Positions 1 through 5,654 of a DNA stretch of 14,208 nt are shown here, piece after piece. The notes under the pieces are model-generated. The model was not told the origin of the DNA, ran no database searches, and saw only the letters and a program-made list of their open reading frames with translations. The translations under genes and the position numbers were made by a program. Source of the stretch: an uncultured Rubrobacteraceae bacterium (GTDB taxonomy: Bacteria; Actinomycetota; Rubrobacteria; Rubrobacterales; Rubrobacteraceae); the NCBI GenBank assembly GCA_902805985.1, contig CADCUW010000380.1, positions 1 to 14,208 on the forward strand, given 5' to 3'. Position 1 is the first letter of the stretch. Every line of letters begins with the position of its first letter.

Positions 1-1009
1 AATCTCCGGTGCCAGTGGTGATGTCGAAGAGGGTCATCGGCCCGAGCGGTTCTATGGACTGAACCCGCAGGTCGGCGTCGTTCTTTATGGCCTGTCCTTC
101 GATATTGCGTTTTCGCGTGATCGCCGGGTCCGTTGTGTGGAAGAAGCGAAGATGCTCCCTGAGGCCGCCAAGCATCCGCAACACCTGGATCGGCTTGCCC
201 CGATCTCTGCTGACACGCTCGACCGCGAACGCGAAACCAAGCTGGTTCAGGCAGAGGGAGATCTGCTCGATTATGGTCAGGTCCGTGTTCGAGATGCGCA
301 AGATACCATCGCTGTAGCTTCCCTGTGCGTCGAAGATGCCTGCCAGGAATCCCTTGCCCCAGGAGTCGGAGGGCTCGGTGGGCCAGGAGGCGATCTCCCG
401 AACAAGCTCCACGCTGCTCCGGGCATGCGTGCGAATAGCCTGTACAGCCTTGCCACCCGCCAGGGCTCTCTGAAACACGAAATCGTGCGTATCTATAACG
501 AGATCCAGCAAGTATCCCTTCGCCCGCTGGAGCGCTTCCTCGTCCACAAGCGCAAGCCGGGACTGGTGCTGGTCACCGTGCAGACGCCCCACCCGCTTAT
601 ACCGGTACAAAGCGAGATGTCCATCTCCTCGGACCAGGCCACACAGATAACCCCTTTCGTAATCGAGGTCTTTAGATGGTGGTTGTGCGAAACCACCGGT
701 ACCCATCAATTTGTCGTTCTCTGTCAGGTACGGTCTCCGTTCATCACCGCCCATCGCGCCCGTCACGAACTTCCAGCCTCGCTCGGTCAGGAAACGATGG
801 TCTCCACCGCAGACGAGGCTCGTTTCGTCGCCCAGGGTGACCCGGTAGGCAGGCTTGTTCACGCTCCAGTGGTTCGACACCCGCGTCTTGGTGTACCGCC
901 GATACGAACCGCGCTTGACGGTACCGTAGATCTCGTCTCCAACCCTGACGTCCTCAATCCGCCGTGCGGTCCCGTCTGCCATCAGGATCGGCGTCTCACC
1001 GGAGAGGCA
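1..1009 (-). mobile_element. Intein with LAGLIDADG homing endonuclease domain (C-terminal splice block cut by window edge)
   Basis: The element begins at Cys82 of the host ORF. Intein numbering: block A is CLSGETPILMADGT (1-14) with nucleophile Cys1. Block B is CGGDHRFLTERGWKFV (67-82) with His71. LAGLIDADG motif 1 is LCGLVRGDG (122-130, Asp129). Motif 2 is LAGIFDAQG (222-230, Gln229). Block F begins at TLFDITTGTGDF, the last visible residues, so only the final HN|C junction is missing. Splicing would restore the host if the first C-extein residue is Cys, which would then serve as the third cluster cysteine. Base composition is lower than the host's: 32/60 G+C at 481-540 and 28/60 at 661-720, against 42/60 in the N-extein at 1081-1140. 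This agrees with later acquisition. Confidence 0.9.
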
Positions 1010-1252
1010 GTAAACGCAACCATGAGAGCATCCCCTGTAAGGGTTGATGCTGGCGTCGAAGCCGATGTCGGGGCTGTTGTTCGTGGCGATGATGGAGCGA
1101 GAGTGGTCGCGCAGGTAGACGGTCTCGGGGCGGGGGTCGCCATAGGTCTCGGCTGGGTCCGGCTCCACCTCGATCTTCTCGAAGCGGTTCTTCGGGTTGA
1201 CGGCGGACCCGCGGCCGACGATGCTGGGGCTTGTCCTATCCCCTTCGTTCAA
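1..1252 (-). CDS. PA0069-like radical SAM protein interrupted by an intein (3' end outside window)
   Basis: 417 residues are visible with no internal stop. The N-extein (residues 1-81) has the family opening GRGSAVNPKNRFE, then SRSIIATNNSPDIGFDASI and NPYRGCSHGCVYC. Cys75, Cys79 and Cys82 form the CxxxCxxC motif that in radical SAM enzymes binds the 4Fe-4S cluster used to cleave S-adenosylmethionine. At Cys82 the sequence turns into an intein (CLSGETPI...), so the rest of the enzyme lies beyond position 1. The start is TTG at 1252: an in-frame TAG sits two codons upstream, no ATG or GTG is near, and AAAGGTGG lies about 10 bases ahead. That TAG is the stop of the YjbR-like gene, so the two are probably co-transcribed and coupled. 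The family (COG1533, SplB-like) has no settled substrate. PA0069 is preferred over Rv2578c because of the GRG..NP..RFE opening. Confidence 0.88.
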   Translation of the reverse strand, partial: MNEGDRTSPSIVGRGSAVNPKNRFEKIEVEPDPAETYGDPRPETVYLRDHSRSIIATNNSPDIGFDASINPYRGCSHGCVYCLSGETPILMADGTARRIEDVRVGDEIYGTVKRGSYRRYTKTRVSNHWSVNKPAYRVTLGDETSLVCGGDHRFLTERGWKFVTGAMGGDERRPYLTENDKLMGTGGFAQPPSKDLDYERGYLCGLVRGDGHLALYRYKRVGRLHGDQHQSRLALVDEEALQRAKGYLLDLVIDTHDFVFQRALAGGKAVQAIRTHARSSVELVREIASWPTEPSDSWGKGFLAGIFDAQGSYSDGILRISNTDLTIIEQISLCLNQLGFAFAVERVSRDRGKPIQVLRMLGGLREHLRFFHTTDPAITRKRNIEGQAIKNDADLRVQSIEPLGPMTLFDITTGTGD

Positions 1253-1255
1253 CGG

Positions 1256-1627
1256 CTACCGGCCACCTTTCAGGGCCTGCTTGTCGGACTTCTTGAGGCT
1301 CTCGACGATGATGTCGTAGGACGTGTCGAGGAGCTCGGTTACCTCGTCATCGGGGACGGTTCCGTCGCAGGTGAGGGTGCTCCAGTAGCGTTTGTCGAAG
1401 TAGCGGGCCGGTCGGACGGACGGGTATTGGCCGCGCAGGAGGCCGGCAAGCTCCGGGTCGGTCTTGAACGTCATCTTCACCGGCGGCTCCTCGACGTGCA
1501 GGACGGCGAAGATCTTGCCGCGGACCTTGAAGGCCCGGTGCTCCGCGCCAAAGGGAAAGCCCGACGTGGAGCCCGGCTTCCGCCCGCAGTAGTTCTCCAG
1601 GTGTTCTGGGGAAGGCCTCTCTTCCAA
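1256..1627 (-). CDS. MmcQ/YjbR family protein (CyaY-like fold, DUF419)
   Basis: This encodes a 123-residue protein, the usual family size. Recognisable family segments in order are KPGSTSGFPFG (17-27), RAFKVRGKIFAVL (31-43), EPPVKMTFKTDPELAGLL (47-64), YPSVRPARYFDKRYWSTL (68-85), and VPDDEVTELLDTSYDIIVESL (91-111). Proteins of this family have a CyaY-like double-wing fold. DNA binding has been suggested, but the cellular role is not established. I chose TTG at 1627 because it gives the standard N-terminus (MEERPSPEHLENYC). The frame stays open upstream to about 1966, but that part is low-complexity and unlike any family member. A purine-rich stretch (GGAGAAAGCGAG) precedes the TTG. The gene ends three bases before the radical SAM start, suggesting one transcript. 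Confidence 0.82.
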   Translation of the reverse strand: MEERPSPEHLENYCGRKPGSTSGFPFGAEHRAFKVRGKIFAVLHVEEPPVKMTFKTDPELAGLLRGQYPSVRPARYFDKRYWSTLTCDGTVPDDEVTELLDTSYDIIVESLKKSDKQALKGGR

Positions 1628-1667
1628 GTGGGGGCTCGCTTTCTCCGGTCGATTCTCCCTGGGGGTA

Positions 1668-1695
1668 AGTCTAAACTCCGACCCCGCCCCTCCAA
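1668..1695 (-). promoter_or_regulatory. Candidate promoter for yjbR-like / radical SAM genes
   Basis: Read on the minus strand, TTGGAG (1695-1690) and TAGACT (1673-1668) are separated by 16 bases, about 40 bases ahead of the TTG start at 1627. TAGACT matches the TATAAT consensus at four of six positions. The -35 match is only the TTG. The same TAGACT hexamer occurs in the candidate trkA promoter. This is weak, a motif-only call. Confidence 0.25.
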
Positions 1696-1768
1696 CCGGC
1701 CGTTTTTCGGATACGCGGCGCCCGAAAGCGGTAGGATATTGGGCTGGAGTTGGAGCGGACCAGGAGAA

Positions 1769-1784
1769 CGCGGCCAGAGCCGCG
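1769..1784 (+). repeat. GC-rich inverted repeat (6-bp stem, 4-base loop) upstream of the permease-glycosyltransferase gene
   Basis: CGCGGC (1769-1774), loop CAGA, GCCGCG (1779-1784) form a perfect 6-bp stem. It ends one base before GGAAGG, a possible ribosome binding site for the short leader frame at 1795/1801. It has no T-run, so it is not a standard intrinsic terminator. It could affect translation of the leader or of the downstream gene, but short GC palindromes are common by chance in such DNA. Confidence 0.35.
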
Positions 1785-1877
1785 GGAAGGTTCGGTGAGA
1801 ATGGCCCCTTACGGGAAGATGCGTGGTGCCCGCCTCCGGGCGCGCTTTGCCTTCCCTTCAGGTCGGGGCCTGTCTTG

Positions 1878-4208
1878 ATGAGGAGGGCGGTCAGGCCCGC
1901 GGTGTTCTCCGCGTTCGCGATGCTGTTCGCGTTCGTGAGCCTGCTGCCCGTGGCCTGGATGTTCAAGACGAACGCCGCTGGCAGGATCGTCAGCCCCGGG
2001 GAGCTCTTCGTCCCGCCGCCAGGGGTGTTTCCGGGGGAGTTCTCCCTGCTGCCCTACGTCTCGGTTCTCTATGATCTGGACTTCTTGCGGCCTCTAGCCA
2101 ACGGCGTCATAACCGCGGCGACGACGGCCGTGGGGTGCTTCCTGATCGGCTCGATGGCGGCCTACGCCATCGCCCGGCGCGGCTTCCGGCCCGGCTACAC
2201 CTCCCTGATGCTGGTGCTGGCGATGGGCCTCTTGCCGCCGCTCGCGGCCGTGGCCCCGCCGCTCGTCCGCTCCGCGGTTCTCGAGGTCTCGGGGAGCCGC
2301 ATGGCTATGCTCATCCCCGACCTGCTCTTTGCGCTGCCGCTCTCCATCTGGTTTCTCGTGGCGTACTTCAGGGCGCTCCCGGCCGAGCTCGGTGAGACGG
2401 CCAGGGCGGACGGGAACGGGCCAGGGACCTTCTGGCGCCTCATGCTGCCCGTGGCGACCCCCGGGGTGCTTACCACCGCCGTCCTGACGTTCGTCTTCGC
2501 CTGGAACCAGTACCTGTTCGCCAGGAACCCCGCTTTCGTGGAGCGGTTGCGGCCCGTCGCGGCCGTGCTGCCGGAGCTCCCGAACGACCTCCTGCCCGCG
2601 ATCTCCGTCCTCGTTACCCTGCCCCTCGTCGCGCTCGTCCTCGGCTACCAGCGACTCGTCGTTGTCGGTGAGCAGACGGTGGCGGGGAGGAGTGAAACCC
2701 CGTCGGACAACGGGCGAACGGCGTCGAGGACCCGGCGGGTGGCGCCCGCCGTGGCACCCGCCGTGGCACCCGCCGTGGCACCCGCCGTGGCACCCGCCGT
2801 GGCGACCGCCGTGCTGCTGCTGGCGCAGAGCTGGGCGCTCATGCTCTTTCTGCGCCACGGGTGGGACGCGCTCGCCTTCCCCTTCCCGCTCAACTACGGG
2901 GAGGGCCCGCTGCTCGACCAGGCGGTGAGGCTCGCGAGCTTCGAGGGCATCTACTCGTCGGACCTCGCGAGGGCGCCCTACACCATCTCCAACTACCCGC
3001 CGTTCTACCTGCTGGTGCAGGCGCCGTTCGTGTGGCTCTTCGGTCCCGAGTTGTGGTACGGGCGGCTGATCTCGCTCGCAAGCGTCGCCGCGACCGCCCT
3101 CCTCGTGGCCCTCACCCTCTTCACGCTTACCCGGGATCGGATCGCCGCGATGGCCGCGGGCCTGACCTTCCCCGCCATCCCCTACGTCCTGCGCTGGTCC
3201 TCCCTCGGCCGGGTCGACCTCCTCGGCCTCGCCCTCTCCTGGGCCGGCCTCTTCGCCGTCGTCCGCTGGCCCCAGAGGCGCCGGGCGATGCTCGCCGCCG
3301 CCGTTCTGTTCGTCGCCGCCGTCCTGACCCGCCAGACGTACGTGCTCGCGGCCCCGCTGACGGCATTCGTGTGGCTGCTGGCGCAGGGGCAGCGTCGCCG
3401 GGCGCTGGAGCTCGCGGGCTTAGGCTGCGGCCTCGGCCTCGCCTCGTTCGCGGCGCTGAACGTCTCTACCGACGGCGGCTTCTTCCTCAACACCGTGACG
3501 GCCAACATCAACGACTTCCGGTGGGAGCGGGTCAGCTTCAACGCCCTCGGCGCGGGGCTCGCCTGCCCGCTGCTCCTGCTCGGCGGGCTCGCGTTCGCGT
3601 GGAGGTCACCGCGGGATGGGGTCTGGTGGCTCGTCGTGCCTTACCTGACTTTGAGCGTCCCCTCGGCCCTGCTCGTCGGCAAGGTCGGCTCGGACGTCAA
3701 CTACCTGCTGGAGCTCTCGGCGGCGCTCTGCCTGGCCACCGGCGCCCTCATCGCCTGGCAGCGCGAGCGTCCGCGCCTGAGGGCGGTCCTGATCTCGCTT
3801 CTAGCCCTCCAGGTCCTCGCCCTCGCCCAGTCCTCCCTCGTCCCCTCGGGCCTGCAGGACTACGTAGTGGACCAGGAGCGGGAGGTGCGCCAGCTCTCGC
3901 GCATCGTCGCCGGCGCCGAGGGCCCTGTCCTGACGGATGAGCACATGGGCCTGTTGCCGCTGAACGGCAAGCGCATACAATTCCAGCCCTTCGAGATGAC
4001 CCAGCTCTCCCGCGACGGCTGGAACCAGGACCGGGCGGTCGAGACCATCCGGGACGAGGAGTACGCCGTCGTCATGATGTGGGAGCCCCCCTTCGCCAGG
4101 GACATAAAGAGGGATCGCTGGACGCCCGAGATGCTCGGGGCCATCGAAACCCACTACGAGCCGACGGGCAGGCTCGCGGACATGGTGGTGTACCGGCCGA
4201 AGGAATAG
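1878..4208 (+). CDS. Fusion protein: MalG-type ABC sugar permease joined to GT-C (GT39/ArnT-like) glycosyltransferase
   Basis: Length is 776 residues from ATG 1878; a TTG directly before it (1875) is also possible. With positions counted from the TTG, residues 1-272 are a complete MalG-family permease. It has an N-terminal helix ending LLPVAWMFKTN, six predicted membrane segments, and the EAA loop ELGETARADG...FWRLMLPVATPG (171-197) that docks on the ABC ATPase. Residues 273-288 are polar, and 289-312 are VAPA repeats. From about 312 a second multi-spanning domain begins. It has FPFPLNYGEGPLLDQA (335-350, acidic first loop as in GT-C enzymes), YTISNYPPFYLLVQ, GRLISLAS and GSDVNYLLEL (605-614), and a soluble C-terminal part (655-776). 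Such enzymes move sugar from polyprenyl-phosphate donors outside the membrane. No partner permease, ATPase or binding protein is in the window. Both halves look full-length, so a real fusion is more likely than sequencing error, though this is not proved. Confidence 0.8.
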   Translation: MRRAVRPAVFSAFAMLFAFVSLLPVAWMFKTNAAGRIVSPGELFVPPPGVFPGEFSLLPYVSVLYDLDFLRPLANGVITAATTAVGCFLIGSMAAYAIARRGFRPGYTSLMLVLAMGLLPPLAAVAPPLVRSAVLEVSGSRMAMLIPDLLFALPLSIWFLVAYFRALPAELGETARADGNGPGTFWRLMLPVATPGVLTTAVLTFVFAWNQYLFARNPAFVERLRPVAAVLPELPNDLLPAISVLVTLPLVALVLGYQRLVVVGEQTVAGRSETPSDNGRTASRTRRVAPAVAPAVAPAVAPAVAPAVATAVLLLAQSWALMLFLRHGWDALAFPFPLNYGEGPLLDQAVRLASFEGIYSSDLARAPYTISNYPPFYLLVQAPFVWLFGPELWYGRLISLASVAATALLVALTLFTLTRDRIAAMAAGLTFPAIPYVLRWSSLGRVDLLGLALSWAGLFAVVRWPQRRRAMLAAAVLFVAAVLTRQTYVLAAPLTAFVWLLAQGQRRRALELAGLGCGLGLASFAALNVSTDGGFFLNTVTANINDFRWERVSFNALGAGLACPLLLLGGLAFAWRSPRDGVWWLVVPYLTLSVPSALLVGKVGSDVNYLLELSAALCLATGALIAWQRERPRLRAVLISLLALQVLALAQSSLVPSGLQDYVVDQEREVRQLSRIVAGAEGPVLTDEHMGLLPLNGKRIQFQPFEMTQLSRDGWNQDRAVETIRDEEYAVVMMWEPPFARDIKRDRWTPEMLGAIETHYEPTGRLADMVVYRPKE
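2739..2810 (+). repeat. Tandem 12-bp minisatellite in the fusion linker
   Basis: There are six adjacent 12-base units. The middle four (2751-2798) are identical, GTGGCACCCGCC. The first (2739-2750) has one change (GCGCCC). The last (2799-2810) has two (GCGACC), giving VATA in place of VAPA. The units keep frame and encode (VAPA)5-VATA between the permease and glycosyltransferase halves. Because 12 is a multiple of three, gain or loss of units would change linker length without a frameshift. Confidence 0.95.
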
Positions 4209-4248
4209 GGCCGATACGATCGACGCAGGGGCCGTCCGCGAAGCGTCC

Positions 4249-4277
4249 GGACACCACACGGCCGCCGTCGGTAGACT
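4249..4277 (+). promoter_or_regulatory. Candidate trkA promoter
   Basis: CGGACA (4249-4254) and TAGACT (4272-4277) are separated by 17 bases, each matching its sigma-70-type consensus at four of six positions. They lie in the 108-base gap after the fusion gene and about 40 bases ahead of the trkA start. This suggests trkAH has its own promoter. Motif evidence only. Confidence 0.35.
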
Positions 4278-4303
4278 ATCCGGAGAGAGACCCGCGACCG
4301 GAG

Positions 4304-4309
4304 AGGAGG
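4304..4309 (+). promoter_or_regulatory. Strong ribosome binding site fixing the trkA GTG start
   Basis: AGGAGG lies seven bases before GTG 4317. This supports that GTG, which also gives the canonical RCK N-terminus MRVVIVGGGEVG. Confidence 0.8.
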
Positions 4310-4316
4310 CGAGGAC

Positions 4317-5654
4317 GTGCGGGTAGTGATCGTGGGCGGCGGCGAGGTCGGGTTCAACGCGGCGAGGATGCTCTCGGGCGAGGGCCACAGGGTCGTGATG
4401 ATAGATCAGGACGAGGCCCTGGTGGAGCGGATGTCCGAGCAACTGGACGCCCTCGTGATGCACGGCAACGGGGCGAGCCCGAAGATGCTGCGGGAGGCCG
4501 AGATCGAGAAATCCGACCTCCTCATAGCCGTCACCAGCTCGGACGAGTCAAACATCATCGCGTGCCTGGCGGCGAGGGCGCAGGGTGTTGCGCGCACCGT
4601 CGCCCGCATCAACAACCCGGACTACTACGATCCTCAGGAGACGTTCGCCGGCAAGACCCTAGGGATAGACTTCGTCATCCACACCGAGCAGATGGCGGCG
4701 GAGGAGATCTTCGAGGCCCTCATGGCCCCCGGCGCCGTGGACGTGGAGACGTTCGCCGGCAAGACCATCCAGGTCGCCGAGGTGGTCCTGAAGGAGGGCT
4801 CGCCGGCCGTGGACCGGGCGGTCAAGGACGTGAAGCTTCCCGAGCATAGCCTCGTGGTCGGGGTGGTGCGGCGCGGGGAGCCGCTCGTGCCGACGGGCGG
4901 CACCGTGCTGAGGGTTGGGGACCACGTGTTCCTGATCGGGGAGCGGCGGCGCAGCATCCCGGCGGCGGTCGGGGCCGTCGCCACCGACACGGAGCCTGTC
5001 AGGGAGGTCATGATCCTGGGCGGCCACCGCATCGGCCTCTTGCTGGCCCAGATACTCGAGCGCGCCGGCATCTCGGTAAAGGTCGTCGAGCGCGACGAGG
5101 CCCTCGCCCGCCACGTCGCCTCCCAGCTCAAGAGGGGCCTCGTGCTCAGGGACGAGGGCGTCTCAAGGGAGTTCCTGCTCGCGGAAGGAGTCGACACGAC
5201 GGACGCCTTCGTGGCCGTCACGGAAGACGACCGGGCCAACCTGCTGGCGGCGATGAACGCGCGCACGCTCGGCGCCCGCCTGACGGTCGCGGGGATCAGC
5301 CGCTCGGAGTTCGCCCCGCTCTCGGAGGCGCTCGGGGTGGACATCGCCGTCTCGCCGCGGCTTCTGGCCGCCGGGGCCATCCTGCGGTTCGTCCGGCGGG
5401 GTGAGATCGCCGCGGTTACGCTGCTCGAGAGCGGGGCCCAGATCATAGACCTCGGCGTGCCGGCGGGCTGCCGGATAGCCAACCGCCCGCTCTCCGAGGT
5501 CAACTTCCCGAAGGGCGCCATCGTCGGCGCGGTCCTGCGGGACGGGGCGGTGCTTATACCGTCGGGCCGTGACGTGCTCACGCCCGGCGACGAGGCCGTG
5601 GTCTTTACGGTGGGGTCGGCAGTGGACGAGGTAGAGGCGCTCTTTGCACCCTAG
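4317..5654 (+). CDS. trkA: Trk system potassium uptake regulatory protein TrkA
   Basis: The 445-residue cytoplasmic protein gates the K+ channel subunit and is close to the usual TrkA length (about 450). It has the doubled RCK layout. RCK-N 1 has the Rossmann turn GGGEVG (7-12) with acidic Asp30 at the end of the second strand and the downstream block SDLLIAVTSSDESNIIACLAA (66-86). RCK-C 1 is at about 150-210. RCK-N 2 starts at VMILGGHRIG (231-240) with VVERDEA (256-262) and TDAFVAVTEDDRANLLAAM. RCK-C 2 is at about 365-440. In the second turn the middle glycine of GxGxxG is His237, so nucleotide binding there may differ. The family binds NAD(H) or ATP/ADP through these turns. The gene overlaps trkH by 11 bases, supporting one operon. 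Confidence 0.95.
   Translation: MRVVIVGGGEVGFNAARMLSGEGHRVVMIDQDEALVERMSEQLDALVMHGNGASPKMLREAEIEKSDLLIAVTSSDESNIIACLAARAQGVARTVARINNPDYYDPQETFAGKTLGIDFVIHTEQMAAEEIFEALMAPGAVDVETFAGKTIQVAEVVLKEGSPAVDRAVKDVKLPEHSLVVGVVRRGEPLVPTGGTVLRVGDHVFLIGERRRSIPAAVGAVATDTEPVREVMILGGHRIGLLLAQILERAGISVKVVERDEALARHVASQLKRGLVLRDEGVSREFLLAEGVDTTDAFVAVTEDDRANLLAAMNARTLGARLTVAGISRSEFAPLSEALGVDIAVSPRLLAAGAILRFVRRGEIAAVTLLESGAQIIDLGVPAGCRIANRPLSEVNFPKGAIVGAVLRDGAVLIPSGRDVLTPGDEAVVFTVGSAVDEVEALFAP
5634..5646 (+). promoter_or_regulatory. Ribosome binding site and TTG start of trkH inside the end of trkA
   Basis: GAGG at 5634-5637 lies six bases before TTG 5644, in the last codons of trkA. The next in-frame candidate, GTG 5656, has only CCTAGG just ahead and no purine-rich site at good distance. 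The TTG start, with 11 bases of overlap, is therefore preferred. Confidence 0.6.

Larger units (their letters stand above)
1628..1877. promoter_or_regulatory. Divergent intergenic region between the yjbR-like gene and the permease-glycosyltransferase gene
   Basis: About 250 bases separate two divergently read genes, so promoters for both should lie here. A possible minus-strand promoter and a GC hairpin are listed separately. On the plus strand a short frame with starts at GTG 1795 or ATG 1801 ends in TGA at 1876-1878. That stop overlaps the ATG at 1878 (TGATG), and GGAAGG lies at 1785-1790. It would encode a basic peptide of about 25 residues. It could be a leader ORF or chance, and nothing in it is recognisable. 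I found no convincing -35/-10 pair for the plus-strand gene. Confidence 0.5.

Noticed and set aside
137..1798. 553-codon open frame on the plus strand
   Set aside because: It is antisense to the intein-containing radical SAM gene and the yjbR-like gene, both with clear family motifs. The plus-strand product has no recognisable motif and ends in low-complexity Arg/Pro-rich sequence.
1628..1966. N-terminal extension of the yjbR-like frame up to 1966
   Set aside because: The frame stays open because of high GC. The added residues are low-complexity, overlap the divergent gene, and no family member is that long.
2684..2694. GGGGAGGAG followed by GTG as a separate start for the glycosyltransferase
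   Set aside because: The GTG at 2692 is out of frame with the glycosyltransferase and leads to a Pro/Trp-rich shadow frame, so it does not split the fusion.
2094..2858. Minus-strand frame with HGGC repeats
   Set aside because: It is only the complement of the 12-bp minisatellite and of the permease codons, with no coding signal.
2861..3940. 359-codon plus-strand frame inside the glycosyltransferase half
   Set aside because: It is an Arg/Pro/Gly-rich shadow in another frame. The fusion frame has coherent membrane helices and motifs.
4234..4253. GTCCG...CGGAC hairpin after the fusion gene as a terminator
   Set aside because: The stem is only 5 bp, the loop is 9 bases, there is no T-run, and it overlaps the candidate trkA -35.
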